Notes: a model not told the origin generated them from the letters alone. A DNA stretch of 64,000 bases from Erysipelothrix rhusiopathiae (GCF_900637845.1 NZ_LR134439.1:806001-870000), one strand, 5' to 3'; counted from the stretch's first letter, positions 53,232-62,956 are shown. Made by a program: numbers and translations.

Positions 53232-54521
53232 ATGATAAAATATATGCAAGAACATAAATATGGTGTTATGGGTGTTGCACTTGCAGTCACCTTATTAGGT
53301 TTAGCGATGATGGCTTACATGATGTCAGGAGCAACAATTCGTGCAGTTGATGATGAAGTTATTTTGGTGGAGAAAGATAGTGATGTGTCTCTATCGCTTT
53401 TACATGACAAAATCGCTGTAGATCCAGAAACATCTGATTATGATGTCGTTGTTGTAAGCGATAGTGGAGAATTATCTGTACAAGATCATAATGATATGGT
53501 GATTCAGAAGCGGAAACTCGATCTGAAACCGAAAGGGATTTTAGTTGAGGGAGACCTCAAATTACGTATTTTCTTAAAAGAGAATCCCAAACGTGACGTT
53601 TTTTTGAATCTTAAAGTAGAAGATACGATTGCTCCTAAAGTGATTGTTTCTTATGAAGGAAATACAGTAAAAGAAGATGAATTATCGATTCAGGTAGGTT
53701 CATCAAAAATTACTGCGGTGGCAAAGGATTATGCATTTGGATCACTCACAGAGTCATTGAAAGTAAATGTGAAAGGTTCCATTGATTATGATGAAGCAGG
53801 AACTTATGAATTAATCTATAGTGCTGATGATAAAACAAATCAAGTAGAGCGAAAAATCAAGGTCAAGGTACTAGAGGAAGATGTTGAGATTGCGAAAGAA
53901 ACAGAAAAAGCGACTGAGGATGAGAAAACAGAAATACCAAATGATTATGATAGTGGTACATCTTCAGTGGTTGATTCACATTCTGAACTTGTCTTAGTAA
54001 ATAAGCATCGTTCTTTATCGCGAGATTTTTATCCAAACTTAAGTTATATTCCAGCGGAATACGCGGTTAGTGAGGGTTATGAAGCAACACCAAATACCGT
54101 ATCATCATTCGTACAGATGGTCGATGCACTTTATGAGGAAACGGGATTATGGTTGTTAGCTACGTCATCCTATCGTGGCTATGATTTCCAAGAAGAATTG
54201 TATACGAATTATGTTGCGTCACATGGGCAAGCACAAGCAGATCTAATGTCTGCACGACCTGGCCATTCCGAACATCAAACAGGTTTAGTTATTGACGTAG
54301 TGACACCAGGTGGGAATATGTTTGCATTCTCGGAGACCCATCAATCTTTATGGGTAAATCGTAATGCGCATCGTTTCGGTTTTATTGTACGTTATCAAGC
54401 TGGTAAAGAACATATAACTGGGTATCAACCCGAAGCATGGCATTTGCGATATGTTGGTACTAAAGCTGCAACTGAAATATACAACAGTGGTCTTACACTG
54501 GATGAATATTTGAACCAATAA
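53232..54521 (+). CDS. D-alanyl-D-alanine carboxypeptidase, VanY-type (M15)
   Basis: A 429-residue membrane-anchored zinc peptidase that trims peptidoglycan stem peptides. An N-terminal membrane helix (about residues 14-35) is followed by an Ig-like/DUF5011 domain (about 133-215), a Lys/Glu-rich linker, then the catalytic M15 domain with zinc ligands His and Asp in SEHQTGLVIDV and His in EAWHLRYVG. The start at 53232 is chosen because AAGGGGATG precedes it. It is divergent from hyaluronate lyase, about 230 bases apart, and has its own terminator. Confidence 0.9.
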   Translation: MIKYMQEHKYGVMGVALAVTLLGLAMMAYMMSGATIRAVDDEVILVEKDSDVSLSLLHDKIAVDPETSDYDVVVVSDSGELSVQDHNDMVIQKRKLDLKPKGILVEGDLKLRIFLKENPKRDVFLNLKVEDTIAPKVIVSYEGNTVKEDELSIQVGSSKITAVAKDYAFGSLTESLKVNVKGSIDYDEAGTYELIYSADDKTNQVERKIKVKVLEEDVEIAKETEKATEDEKTEIPNDYDSGTSSVVDSHSELVLVNKHRSLSRDFYPNLSYIPAEYAVSEGYEATPNTVSSFVQMVDALYEETGLWLLATSSYRGYDFQEELYTNYVASHGQAQADLMSARPGHSEHQTGLVIDVVTPGGNMFAFSETHQSLWVNRNAHRFGFIVRYQAGKEHITGYQPEAWHLRYVGTKAATEIYNSGLTLDEYLNQ

Positions 54522-54523
54522 AA

Positions 54524-54556
54524 AAGCCTATCACATTAAAGTGATAGACTTTTTTT
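54524..54556. terminator. Bidirectional terminator, VanY-type gene / nitroreductase
   Basis: CTATCAC-ATTAAA-GTGATAG extended by AAAGC/ACTTT with one mismatch, with A and T tracts on both sides. Confidence 0.8.
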
Positions 54557-55304
54557 ACTTAATACCAAGTTTTTGTTTGTTCATTGTTTCTTTTAATTGC
54601 ATGCGACCAGGATGTCTTCGACTCATGCTTTGTTTGATTTGATTTGTGAAAGAGTCAATGCGCTTATTTGCATCACGGAGGTCATAATATTCCGTCACGG
54701 TTTCATCATAATCGCACATTGCGTTAGTTATTGAGTCGACTTTGGGATAGCGATTCTCAAAATGCATGAGATGTTGCGGCATGCGCGGTTTGAGTTGTGG
54801 TTCTTGATTTGGATAACCAAACCCGAGTCCGAGAACTGGAAAAACGTATTCTGGCAGCTCTAACACGTTAATAATTGCCTGCGCATCATTGAGGATACTC
54901 CCAAGAAAAACACCGCCCATTCCCATGCTTTCGATGGCTACCATCGTATTTTGGGCTGCAAGGATTGCATCCGTATAACCAATCATCATGCGATCAAAAG
55001 TCTGAAGCACTTCGATATCTTCAATGTTTCCTTCCTTCGCAATGGTTGCATTACGATGTTGATCAATAACGAAAATAAATAAGTGTCCAACATTTTCAAT
55101 ATAAGGTTGTGCACCAATTGATGCGATTGCTTTTTTCTTCACTTTGTCTGTAATACTGATAATCGAGTAAGATTGCATGTAGTTACTTGTGGATGTCGCT
55201 TGTGCGACGGAAACCAAGGTATCAATAATTTCTTGTGATATTGGCTCATCTGTAAATTGTCGTATGGTACGATGGTTGAGTTGTTGTTTAATTGTGTTAT
55301 TCAT
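54555..55304 (-). CDS. Nitroreductase-family oxidoreductase (NfsA/NfrA-like)
   Basis: A 249-residue flavin-dependent reductase. N-terminus HRTIRQFTDEPISQEIIDTL with the FMN-contacting Arg residues, NYMQSYSIISI and GLGFGYP in the middle, and the C-terminal Arg-rich region LKPRMPQ typical of the NfsA/FRP branch that uses NADPH. It may be a disulfide or flavin reductase; the specific acceptor is not seen. Its start follows AAGGAGGAA. It lies opposite the DsbA-like gene with a short divergent region. Confidence 0.85.
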   Translation of the reverse strand: MNNTIKQQLNHRTIRQFTDEPISQEIIDTLVSVAQATSTSNYMQSYSIISITDKVKKKAIASIGAQPYIENVGHLFIFVIDQHRNATIAKEGNIEDIEVLQTFDRMMIGYTDAILAAQNTMVAIESMGMGGVFLGSILNDAQAIINVLELPEYVFPVLGLGFGYPNQEPQLKPRMPQHLMHFENRYPKVDSITNAMCDYDETVTEYYDLRDANKRIDSFTNQIKQSMSRRHPGRMQLKETMNKQKLGIK

Positions 55305-55396
55305 AATTCCTCCTTGAGGTTATTATACCATGGGGGGCATATTGTTGGCGCTCCAATCGCTTAATAGATACAATAAGAATCTAAGAGGTGAATGTG

Positions 55397-56077
55397 ATGA
55401 AAGTACAAGTATGGTCCGATTTTGTCTGCCCGTTTTGCTATGTGGGAAAAAGACATTTGGAAGAAGCAATAAAGCAATTAGATAAAGATATAGAAGTTGA
55501 ATTCATGAGTTTTGAATTAGATCAAAATTACGTTGATAATCCGGATTTAAATATTCATGAAATGTTGGCTCAAAAATATAACATATCCGTTGATGAAGCA
55601 CGTATGAATAATGAGCGTGTTGGTTCAATGGCTCAAAGTGTTGGTTTAAATTATGATTTTGATGCAATGAAATATACGAATACATTTAAAGCGCATAAAG
55701 TATTTCAGTATGCGAAGTTAAAAGGTTTAGGGAATGAGTACAGTGAAATGTTAATGGACGCATACTTTTCAAAAGGTGTCTATTTGAATGATTTGGATGC
55801 ATTAATTGAAATGGGTGCTTCAATAGGGCTTGATGCGGAAGGTATTAAATATGCCTTTGAATCCGACGAATATGGATTAAGTGTGCGTCAAGATGAACAA
55901 TGGGCTCAAATGATTGGGGCACGTGGTGTTCCGCATTTTGTGATTGATGATCAAGTATCATTATCCGGTGCTCAACCGATTGAAACCTTTAAGTCTGCAA
56001 TACAACATGTGGAAACACTTAATGCTCAAAAAAATGATTCAATGATGTGTACGGACGGTGTTTGTACCATCGATTAA
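55397..56077 (+). CDS. DsbA-family thioredoxin-like oxidoreductase (FrnE type)
   Basis: A 226-residue cytoplasmic protein of the DsbA/FrnE family. The catalytic motif CPFC sits near the N-terminus (WSDFVCPFCYVGKRHLEE), and GVPHFVIDDQVSLSGAQP is the typical cis-Pro loop. A pair of Cys near the C-terminus (MMCTDGVCTID) is unusual and could form a second redox centre. No signal peptide. The ATG at 55397 is preferred to an upstream GTG because AGAGGTGA is then at a proper distance. Confidence 0.88.
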   Translation: MKVQVWSDFVCPFCYVGKRHLEEAIKQLDKDIEVEFMSFELDQNYVDNPDLNIHEMLAQKYNISVDEARMNNERVGSMAQSVGLNYDFDAMKYTNTFKAHKVFQYAKLKGLGNEYSEMLMDAYFSKGVYLNDLDALIEMGASIGLDAEGIKYAFESDEYGLSVRQDEQWAQMIGARGVPHFVIDDQVSLSGAQPIETFKSAIQHVETLNAQKNDSMMCTDGVCTID

Positions 56078-56078
56078 G

Positions 56079-56106
56079 AAAGCTAGTTAATCTAGCTTTT
56101 TATTTG
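56079..56106 (+). terminator. Terminator after FrnE-type gene
   Basis: AAAGCTAG-TTAAT-CTAGCTTT followed by a T-rich tail. Confidence 0.75.
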
Positions 56107-56154
56107 CACTGCGTACCAGAAATCGTTAAGATATAAGTGGATGGAGGTTCTTCT

Positions 56155-57759
56155 ATGAATAAACGTAAATCTATACAAATTGGTATCGTTATTCTTGTTT
56201 TTATCATACTGGATATCTGGTTTGGAAATACTTATCACTATATGGATATTGGATCCATGCTATATCTCAGTACATTTATTTTAGTGATTGCAGGTATTTT
56301 ATTTATTGACCGAGAAAACTATAAAAAATTCTTTAATACCTTTGGAATTATTGTTGGGGTTTTTGCGGTTGTTTTCTTAGTCGGGAGTGTTACATCATCA
56401 CGAATGATTAATGCGAAACGTTATGCAAATGTTTTAGGTCAGGTAAGACCTGTGGAATTTAAAGACTTATATGGTGAAGATCACAACATTGAAGTTTCTT
56501 ATGTTGATAAAGATTCGGCACTCCTTTCTGCAGAGAAAAAAATGGGAGAGTTAAGTGAGGTATCCTCTCGTTTTGATATTAATACGAATGAATTTACTCA
56601 GATTAACTATCAAGGCAAGATGGCTCGTGTTGCGCCTTTCGTTTATGCAGATACCTTTAAAAAATATACGAACTTCTCAAGTGGTGTTCCATATTATGTT
56701 CTCGTAACAACAGGAGATGGGAATATGAATGCGAAGTCGGAGATTGTAACGTTACCTTCCCCGATTAAGTATTATCCAGGAGCACCGTTACAATACGATT
56801 TAAGACGTCATGTTGCGTTGCATCATAAATTTAGTTATCTCGATGATTGGAATTTCGAGATTGACGATACAGGTCATCCTTACTGGATTGTGCAATCGAT
56901 TACAAAGCGTGTCGGTATTTGGGGCGCTAAAGATATGGATTCTGTAATTGTTGTGGATGCGGTATCGGGAGAAACTGCTCGATATGAGCTTAATGAGATC
57001 CCTGAGTGGGTAGATTCTGTTTATCCAACTGATATGATGTTATCTCATGCGAAAGATCACTTCACACTAAAGGGCGGGTATTTTAACTCCTTTATGCAAC
57101 AACAAGGTGTGATGGCTGTTGACCAACAAGAGGGTTCATATAACTATGTAAGTATTGATGATGAAATTTATATCTTTACAGGAATTCGGCCAATTAAACT
57201 GGATTCAAGTTCTACAACGGGTCTCTTATTTATGAATAAGCGAACCGGAGAGACACTTCAAATGGATTTACCAGGTGTATCCATTACTGCAGCAGAGATG
57301 ACTTCAGTGGGTTCGATTCAAGAAAAGGGATATACACCTACAACCCCAATTCTTCAGAATGTAGGGGGATTCCCAACATATGTGATGTCTCTAAAAGATA
57401 CCTCGAGTGTAGTTCGTGGATTCTCAATGGTTAATTACCAAGACTATACGAAGTCGGCTGTTGGTGATACCTATCAACTTTCAGAAAAGAACTATCTCAA
57501 TGTTATAGGAAATCAAGTGGGTATCGTTCCCGAAGAGATTGTGGAAAAAACAGGTGTTGTTTCAGATGTAAAGCAAGTTATTATTGATGGAAATACACAC
57601 TATTTCATACGTCTTGAAGGTGAAGAAGCCACATACCAAGCAAATTTAATTCTTAGTGATGAACTTGCGTTCTTAACTAAAGGTGACAAGGTAATGATTA
57701 CCACCAACGGTTCTAAGATTGTATCCTTTGAAATTGTGAAAGAGAAAGTAAATAATTAA
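56155..57759 (+). CDS. Membrane protein of unknown function with large extracytoplasmic domain
   Basis: A 534-residue protein that I do not recognise as a named family. Three membrane helices fall in the first 90 residues (about 8-27, 35-55 and 66-88), followed by a long soluble beta-rich region of about 440 residues that is probably outside the cell; it contains repeats of strand-turn text such as VDAVSGETARYEL and LLFMNKRTGETLQMDL. No catalytic motif is obvious. The ATG at 56155 is chosen for its GGAGG site. It is a single-gene unit with its own terminator. Confidence 0.75.
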   Translation: MNKRKSIQIGIVILVFIILDIWFGNTYHYMDIGSMLYLSTFILVIAGILFIDRENYKKFFNTFGIIVGVFAVVFLVGSVTSSRMINAKRYANVLGQVRPVEFKDLYGEDHNIEVSYVDKDSALLSAEKKMGELSEVSSRFDINTNEFTQINYQGKMARVAPFVYADTFKKYTNFSSGVPYYVLVTTGDGNMNAKSEIVTLPSPIKYYPGAPLQYDLRRHVALHHKFSYLDDWNFEIDDTGHPYWIVQSITKRVGIWGAKDMDSVIVVDAVSGETARYELNEIPEWVDSVYPTDMMLSHAKDHFTLKGGYFNSFMQQQGVMAVDQQEGSYNYVSIDDEIYIFTGIRPIKLDSSSTTGLLFMNKRTGETLQMDLPGVSITAAEMTSVGSIQEKGYTPTTPILQNVGGFPTYVMSLKDTSSVVRGFSMVNYQDYTKSAVGDTYQLSEKNYLNVIGNQVGIVPEEIVEKTGVVSDVKQVIIDGNTHYFIRLEGEEATYQANLILSDELAFLTKGDKVMITTNGSKIVSFEIVKEKVNN

Positions 57760-57763
57760 AACA

Positions 57764-57797
57764 AAACACCATCATTAAACATGATGGTGTTTTTGTA
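57764..57797 (+). terminator. Terminator after the 56.2 kb membrane protein gene
   Basis: AACACCATCAT-TAAAC-ATGATGGTGTT followed by a T tract; A-rich on the other side, so it may serve the opposite gene too. Confidence 0.8.
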
Positions 57798-57818
57798 TTC
57801 GTTAATGTGTAATCTAAA

Positions 57819-59216
57819 CTAAGATTCAAATTCTAATATCAAGGCTTCTTCTTGTTTTTCTTCTTCAGCAAGGTTAACGATCCATTTTTCTTTATTCACA
57901 AATCGTAATGCAAGCATCATTTTTAAAACATCTGTGGATTGACCAATAATATAGAGCCATAGAATGCTTAAGTCTGTTGTGTATGTGGCAACACCAACAG
58001 CTACGAGGTTAACACACCACATATATCCTGAGTCCAGCATTAAAGTAGAACGTGTATCACCACCAGCACGCAGGATGAAATAACAGGTTGTATTAATTAC
58101 ATAAATACTAAACAGTGGTGCTTGAATTCGTAAGAATGTTTGAGCGGTCCACATTGCTTCAGCAGATACGGAATATATTTTTGGAATCATAAAGGTTGAT
58201 CCTAAAAGTAAAGTTCCAAATACAGCACTCAGAATTACACCAAAACCAAGGAGTCGATATCCATTTTCGCGTGCTTCATCAAGTTTGTTTGCCCCGAGAG
58301 GTTGTGAAACGAGAATGGTAATCGCGACGGACATCCCAGCATTCATGGTAAAGAACATATCTGAGACCGTAGTTGCAATTGAATAACCGGAAATAACTTC
58401 AGCACCACGAGTTGCGTAGAATCGAAGTAATAATGCCATCCCTGAAGCCCAAAGCACTTCATTTAAAGCGAGTGGGAATGCTTTTGCGGTAATTCGCTTC
58501 ACAAGAGTTCTAGAAATATCAAACATATCACGAATTCGTGTTTTAAACGCATAATTTCCAGTAACGAGGAAATAACTAATAAACGTTAACTCAACACATC
58601 GTGCAATAAAAGTACCAATAGCACCACCAAGTACACCAAGACGTGGCGCACCGAAGTTACCATAAATCAAACAATAATTAAAACAGAAGTTTGTAATCAT
58701 TGAAATAACACTTGCGACAAGAGGAGTTTTTGAATCTCCTGTTGCTCTCATTGAACCTGCAATGGACAATGTAAATAGGTTGGGAATAAACGCCAACGCA
58801 CATACGTAAATATATCTCATACCTTGCTCTATTACTTTTGGATCCTTTACAAAGAACCGGATAATATTTCCTGGAAAAAGTAATGCGAGGATGACGAATG
58901 TACTCATTATCAACATAGATGTTAGAATTGAAAACCGGAATGTTTGCTTCATATGTTCTTCGTCTCTTGCCCCGAAGAATTGAGCCATAAATACAGCTGA
59001 TGCAGCAATCACGCCATTGGTTCCAAAAACAGCGATAATAAAGTAACGATTTACGGTGGCAACACCCGATAATGCATGGTCCCCGAGCTGACCAATCATC
59101 AAGTTGTCTAATAAGTTTACAGACGTACTGATAAGTTGTTGTAGCATTAACGGAATTGCAATAAATAAAGCTTTTTTGTAAAAGTCTTTATCGCCTACAA
59201 ATCGCTTTAGATTCAT
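57819..59216 (-). CDS. MATE-family efflux transporter
   Basis: A 465-residue membrane protein with about twelve helices and MATE/NorM features: AIPLMLQQLISTSVNLLDNLMIGQLG at the start and the second-half repeat AFPLALNEVLWASGMALLLRF. It would export cationic drugs or metabolites with Na+ or H+ exchange. The C-terminus is acidic. The start follows GGAGG upstream. It is alone, with the divergent flavin-reductase gene next to it. Confidence 0.9.
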   Translation of the reverse strand: MNLKRFVGDKDFYKKALFIAIPLMLQQLISTSVNLLDNLMIGQLGDHALSGVATVNRYFIIAVFGTNGVIAASAVFMAQFFGARDEEHMKQTFRFSILTSMLIMSTFVILALLFPGNIIRFFVKDPKVIEQGMRYIYVCALAFIPNLFTLSIAGSMRATGDSKTPLVASVISMITNFCFNYCLIYGNFGAPRLGVLGGAIGTFIARCVELTFISYFLVTGNYAFKTRIRDMFDISRTLVKRITAKAFPLALNEVLWASGMALLLRFYATRGAEVISGYSIATTVSDMFFTMNAGMSVAITILVSQPLGANKLDEARENGYRLLGFGVILSAVFGTLLLGSTFMIPKIYSVSAEAMWTAQTFLRIQAPLFSIYVINTTCYFILRAGGDTRSTLMLDSGYMWCVNLVAVGVATYTTDLSILWLYIIGQSTDVLKMMLALRFVNKEKWIVNLAEEEKQEEALILEFES

Positions 59217-59377
59217 CGATTCGACCTCCTTCTAAAAACGCTAAGACTATCATATAGAAAGAGCAAGATAATATCAATTAAAAAACACTATTTCATCACA
59301 TTAATTTAACATTTAATACAGTTTTCAAATTCGCGCCCTTAAAATCACGTATACTATAAATAAAAGGAGCGAATACT

Positions 59378-59920
59378 ATGATTAAAATTGTGATGATGGT
59401 TGGAAGTTTACGTAAAGGTTCTTACAATATGATGCTGGGGAAACATATCCAAAAACGGTATGCTGATCAGTTAGAAATTGAAATTTTAGATATTGATGTT
59501 CCAAACTATAACGGAGATTTGGATAATCCAACGGATACCCCAGAGAAGGTAAAAGTCATGAATCAAAAAATTCATGATGCGGATGCAGTATTTATGATTA
59601 CTCCGGAGTATAATCATGGATTATCGGGTGTTTTAAAGAATGCGATAGATTGGGCAAGCCGTACTCAACCTGGGCTTAAGAATAAACCTGGCTTAATTGC
59701 GTCATGTTCAATGGGACAAACTGCGGGGGCACGTGGATATTTAAACCTTTATACAGTACTTGATACAATGCCTATGTGGCTATTACCGGGGAATGATATT
59801 CTTATTGGTGCAGTTCATACGAAATTCGATGAATCAGGGATGTTAATTGATGAAGGTACTGTAACGTTTATTGATGGTGTCATGAATCAATTTATAGAAT
59901 ACTATAATCAAGTAAAATAA
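59378..59920 (+). CDS. NADPH-dependent FMN reductase-family protein
   Basis: A 180-residue flavodoxin-like reductase. The FMN phosphate loop MVGSLRKGSYN is at the N-terminus and TPEYNHGLSGVLKNAIDW (the family's P-E-Y-N-x-G/S motif) lies near residue 75; both are typical of the chromate/azo-reductase group (YieF-like). Specific electron acceptor unknown. It ends 72 bases before the glycosyltransferase start, and co-transcription is possible. Confidence 0.88.
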   Translation: MIKIVMMVGSLRKGSYNMMLGKHIQKRYADQLEIEILDIDVPNYNGDLDNPTDTPEKVKVMNQKIHDADAVFMITPEYNHGLSGVLKNAIDWASRTQPGLKNKPGLIASCSMGQTAGARGYLNLYTVLDTMPMWLLPGNDILIGAVHTKFDESGMLIDEGTVTFIDGVMNQFIEYYNQVK

Positions 59921-59992
59921 TAACGGTTGAGTGGTATTTTATGGTCATTGCAATCGTTATTTTTAAATGATACGATTATTTTCGAGGTGTCT

Positions 59993-61099
59993 ATGAAACC
60001 AATTAAAGTATTATTTGCCCATGGTGGTACGCTTGAAAAAGCAGGTACTGAAGCGTATATGATGAGTGTATTTAGAAATGTTGATCCAAACAAGGTACAT
60101 ATTGATTTTCTTGTTTTTGGATGCAAGGAAGGCCATTACGATAAAGAAGTTATAACAAAGGGTGGAAAGATTTTTAGAATTCCTTTAACACCACAAGAAT
60201 TTTTTGGTAATTATCCTTCACGTAAAACAATTCTAAAAATGCTCGAAAAAGAGCAATATGATATTATTCACAGTCATATGAATGCATTGAATCCATTGTT
60301 GTTTCGATCTGCTCGAAAAATAGGGATTCCGTATATGATTTCTCATTCTCATGGGAGTCGTCATTTTGTTGACAATGTCTTGCTGATTAAATATAAAGAT
60401 CAATTAATGAAGAAAATTCCTGATTATGCGGATGTGCTTTTAGCGTGTTCAAAAGAAGCAGGAGATTTTCTTTATCCAGGCCATGATTATACAATCATGA
60501 ATAACGGTATTGATCTTGCACAATACGAATATAATGAAGTAACACGCAAACGATTGCGTAAAGAATTAAAGTTGGATGATCAATTGGTATTTGGTCATAT
60601 CGGCAGATTTAATTTTCAAAAAAATCATAAGTTCCTAGTCGAAGTTTTTGCGGAAATTTTAAAAACAAAACCCAATGCGATTTTAGCGCTAGCAGGTGAA
60701 GGAGAGTTGCTTGATGATGTGGAGAATCAAGTTAAAAATCTTGGAATCGAAGATCACGTTAAGTTTCTCGGGTTAAGGGATGACATTCCGGATGTATTGC
60801 AGGTTCTCGATGTCTTTATGCTACCTTCTGTTTTCGAAGGCTTACCTTATGTATTAGTAGAGGCGCAAGCTGCAGGACTTTTATGCTTTGCATCCGATAC
60901 GATTGATCGTCAAAGTGCTTTGACCGATAACTTTCACTTTCTACCGATCGATAATCCCCATGAGTGGTCGGATTACATTGTTGGGCATTTAGACTATGAG
61001 CGTCGAAGTACCCGTGAACAATTGATTGAAAAAGGATTTGATGAAAAAGTAAACGTAAAAAAACTAGAACAGATTTATGTAAATTTAGTTAAGAAATAA
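59993..61099 (+). CDS. GT4-family glycosyltransferase
   Basis: A 368-residue glycosyltransferase of the GT-B fold. N-terminal domain: GGTLEKAGTEAYMMSVFR and HSHMNALNPLLFRSA. C-terminal donor-binding domain: IGRFNFQKNHKFLVEVF, LAGEGEL and the EX7E-type PSVFEGLPYVLVEAQAAGL. It resembles EpsF-type capsule or exopolysaccharide transferases, but no other polysaccharide gene is near. The ATG at 59993 is chosen for GAGGTGT; the upstream in-frame extension looks non-coding. Confidence 0.9.
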   Translation: MKPIKVLFAHGGTLEKAGTEAYMMSVFRNVDPNKVHIDFLVFGCKEGHYDKEVITKGGKIFRIPLTPQEFFGNYPSRKTILKMLEKEQYDIIHSHMNALNPLLFRSARKIGIPYMISHSHGSRHFVDNVLLIKYKDQLMKKIPDYADVLLACSKEAGDFLYPGHDYTIMNNGIDLAQYEYNEVTRKRLRKELKLDDQLVFGHIGRFNFQKNHKFLVEVFAEILKTKPNAILALAGEGELLDDVENQVKNLGIEDHVKFLGLRDDIPDVLQVLDVFMLPSVFEGLPYVLVEAQAAGLLCFASDTIDRQSALTDNFHFLPIDNPHEWSDYIVGHLDYERRSTREQLIEKGFDEKVNVKKLEQIYVNLVKK

Positions 61100-61124
61100 G
61101 AGCGTGACATACGCTCTTTTTTTA
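61099..61124 (+). terminator. Terminator after glycosyltransferase gene
   Basis: AGAGCGT-GACAT-ACGCTCT followed by six or more Ts. Confidence 0.85.
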
Positions 61125-61185
61125 TCGCATTTGCAATCTTGAAAAGATACACGATAAAATAGTAAGCAGTGGAAGGTCGTGGATT

Positions 61186-61746
61186 ATGAAAAAATCAGAA
61201 GTTTATTGGAAGTTGTTTAAATCATCGTTTCATTTAAGTGCATTTACGTTTGGTGGCGGATATGTCATCATTCCGTTGATGCGGACTAAGTTTGTGGAAG
61301 AATTAGAATGGATTGAGGAAGAAGAGATGATGGATCTGATGGCGATTGCGCAATCGTCACCGGGGTCTTTAGCGGTTAATGCATCAATCTTAGTGGGATA
61401 TAAAATCGACGGAATCATAGGGGCTATGTTTTCCATTCTCGGTACAATCTTACCGCCTTTAATTTTACTTACAATAATTTCTCAGTTTTATGCGGAGTTT
61501 AAAGCGAATGTGTTTGTGAATGCTGCGTTACACGGTATGCAAGCGGGTGTTGCGGCAGTCATTGTGGATGTTGTGATGTCGATGGCGCGTCAAGTATTTA
61601 AACTTAAGCGTACATTGCCCGTTGTTATAATGGTTACGTCTTTTATTGCAGCGTATTTCTTAAAAATTAACGTGCTTTATATTATTATTGCTGCAGGTTT
61701 TATTGGAGCCTTGCATCAAGGTAGCACTTCGGAGGTATCGCAATGA
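61186..61746 (+). CDS. Chromate transporter family half (CHR), first subunit
   Basis: A 186-residue CHR-type membrane protein with about five to six helices. FTFGGGYVIIPLM and QSSPGSLAVNASILVGYKI are the family's duplicated motifs. Short CHR proteins usually act as a pair. The next gene is the second half and overlaps this by four bases. The real substrate may be sulfate or chromate, and is not proven for Firmicutes. Confidence 0.9.
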   Translation: MKKSEVYWKLFKSSFHLSAFTFGGGYVIIPLMRTKFVEELEWIEEEEMMDLMAIAQSSPGSLAVNASILVGYKIDGIIGAMFSILGTILPPLILLTIISQFYAEFKANVFVNAALHGMQAGVAAVIVDVVMSMARQVFKLKRTLPVVIMVTSFIAAYFLKINVLYIIIAAGFIGALHQGSTSEVSQ

Positions 61747-62306
61747 TTCTTTGGGAACTTTTTATTTCTTTTATGCAAATTGGACTTGTAAGTTTTGGTG
61801 GTGGTTATGCTGCCCTTGCACCGATTCAAAGTCAAGTCGTTGTAGGTCATGGTTGGCTTACGATGACTGAGTTTACTGATTTAATTACCATTTCGCAAAT
61901 GACTCCAGGACCGATTGCTTTGAATGCCGCTACGTTTGTGGGATTAAGGGTTGCAGGGATTCCCGGTGCTGTAGCAGCAACCTTGGGTAATGTTTTTCCA
62001 TCGATTGTGATTGTGCTTTTTCTTGCAACGATTTATTACAAATTTAGTGACGTCACCATCATTCAAAATGTTTTGGATGGACTTAGACCTACAGTGGTGG
62101 CTTTAATTGCTTCAGCAGGGCTTACAATCCTTGTTACAGCGTTTTTTGGTGAAGGAGCAATTGCTTTTAGTCAGTTCGATGTTTCGAATGGTTTCTTGTT
62201 TGTGATTGCAATTATTGGTTTACGAAAATTTAAGTTAGATCCTACCAAGATAATTATCCTTACAGGTCTATTGGGAATTGGTGCAATGGTTCTTGAAAAA
62301 CTATGA
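61743..62306 (+). CDS. Chromate transporter family half (CHR), second subunit
   Basis: A 187-residue partner with the same motif pair: VSFGGGYAALAPI and QMTPGPIALNAATFVG. The two halves together equal one full-length bidomain ChrA. GGAGG precedes the ATG at 61743, and the ATGA overlap suggests coupled translation. As in other Firmicutes the two halves are probably inserted in opposite orientations and form a heterodimer. Confidence 0.9.
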   Translation: MILWELFISFMQIGLVSFGGGYAALAPIQSQVVVGHGWLTMTEFTDLITISQMTPGPIALNAATFVGLRVAGIPGAVAATLGNVFPSIVIVLFLATIYYKFSDVTIIQNVLDGLRPTVVALIASAGLTILVTAFFGEGAIAFSQFDVSNGFLFVIAIIGLRKFKLDPTKIIILTGLLGIGAMVLEKL

Positions 62307-62370
62307 TGCAACAAGATGTGTCTTTACGTTTAAGGGGTAGTTTGATAGGCTTTAACCATTAGGAGGCTTT

Positions 62371-62781
62371 ATGAAACTTAGTGATAATTTAAAACGATTA
62401 CGAGAGGAGAACGCTCTCACTCAGGACAAGGTCGCACAGTCTTTAAACGTATCACGACAAGCAGTCTCAAATTGGGAACAAGGCAAACGGTATCCCGATG
62501 CGATTATGTTGATACAGATATCAGAGTTTTATGGTGTGCCTGTTGATGATTTACTAAAGTCGGATAGGGACTATGCAAAGGCACTGGTTATTGATAAGGC
62601 TCGTTTCGAAGAAGTGTTGTTTATAGGAACTCAAATCTTAATGATAATCACGATCTATTTTTGGAATGATGTTCCAGGAATGGTTTTTATATTTATGGGA
62701 TGTATTCTTGTATCGGCTTTTACAGAAGAAGTTTGTGAATATATCGAATGGGGCTTAAACAATATTAAAATTAAAAAATGA
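62371..62781 (+). CDS. XRE regulator with C-terminal membrane segments
   Basis: A 136-residue protein: an XRE DNA-binding domain (about residues 5-60, NALTQDKVAQSLNVSRQAVSNWEQGKRYPD) and a C-terminal half with two hydrophobic stretches (about 84-98 and 102-116) that may be membrane helices. This one-component, membrane-linked layout is known in Firmicutes but the signal is unknown. It starts with GGAGG upstream and lies after the CHR pair, which it may regulate. Confidence 0.85.
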   Translation: MKLSDNLKRLREENALTQDKVAQSLNVSRQAVSNWEQGKRYPDAIMLIQISEFYGVPVDDLLKSDRDYAKALVIDKARFEEVLFIGTQILMIITIYFWNDVPGMVFIFMGCILVSAFTEEVCEYIEWGLNNIKIKK

Positions 62782-62801
62782 TTGGCAACGATCATTTTTT
62801 T
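62773..62801 (+). terminator. Terminator after XRE membrane regulator gene
   Basis: AAAAAATGAT/ATCATTTTTT stem that includes the stop codon, followed by more Ts. Confidence 0.8.
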
Positions 62802-62926
62802 GTTTTTTATGACAAAATTGCACGAAATCTAAGAAAGTGTGAGTAATTAGGTGTGAAGGCTTTGATATCTTGCTATTTCGGATAAAAGCGTACTTAAAAC
62901 TGCATCAGTTTATACATAAAAAGTCT

Positions 62927-62956
62927 TTGTAAATGTCCTACAACCGTAAATATAAT
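62927..62956 (+). promoter_or_regulatory. Promoter candidate of the M14 carboxypeptidase gene
   Basis: TTGTAA (62927-62932) and a perfect TATAAT (62951-62956) at 18-base spacing, with a leader of about 120 bases. The leader contains a small GTGAG/CTCAC hairpin. The rest of the 300-base gap from 62802 shows nothing further. Confidence 0.5.
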
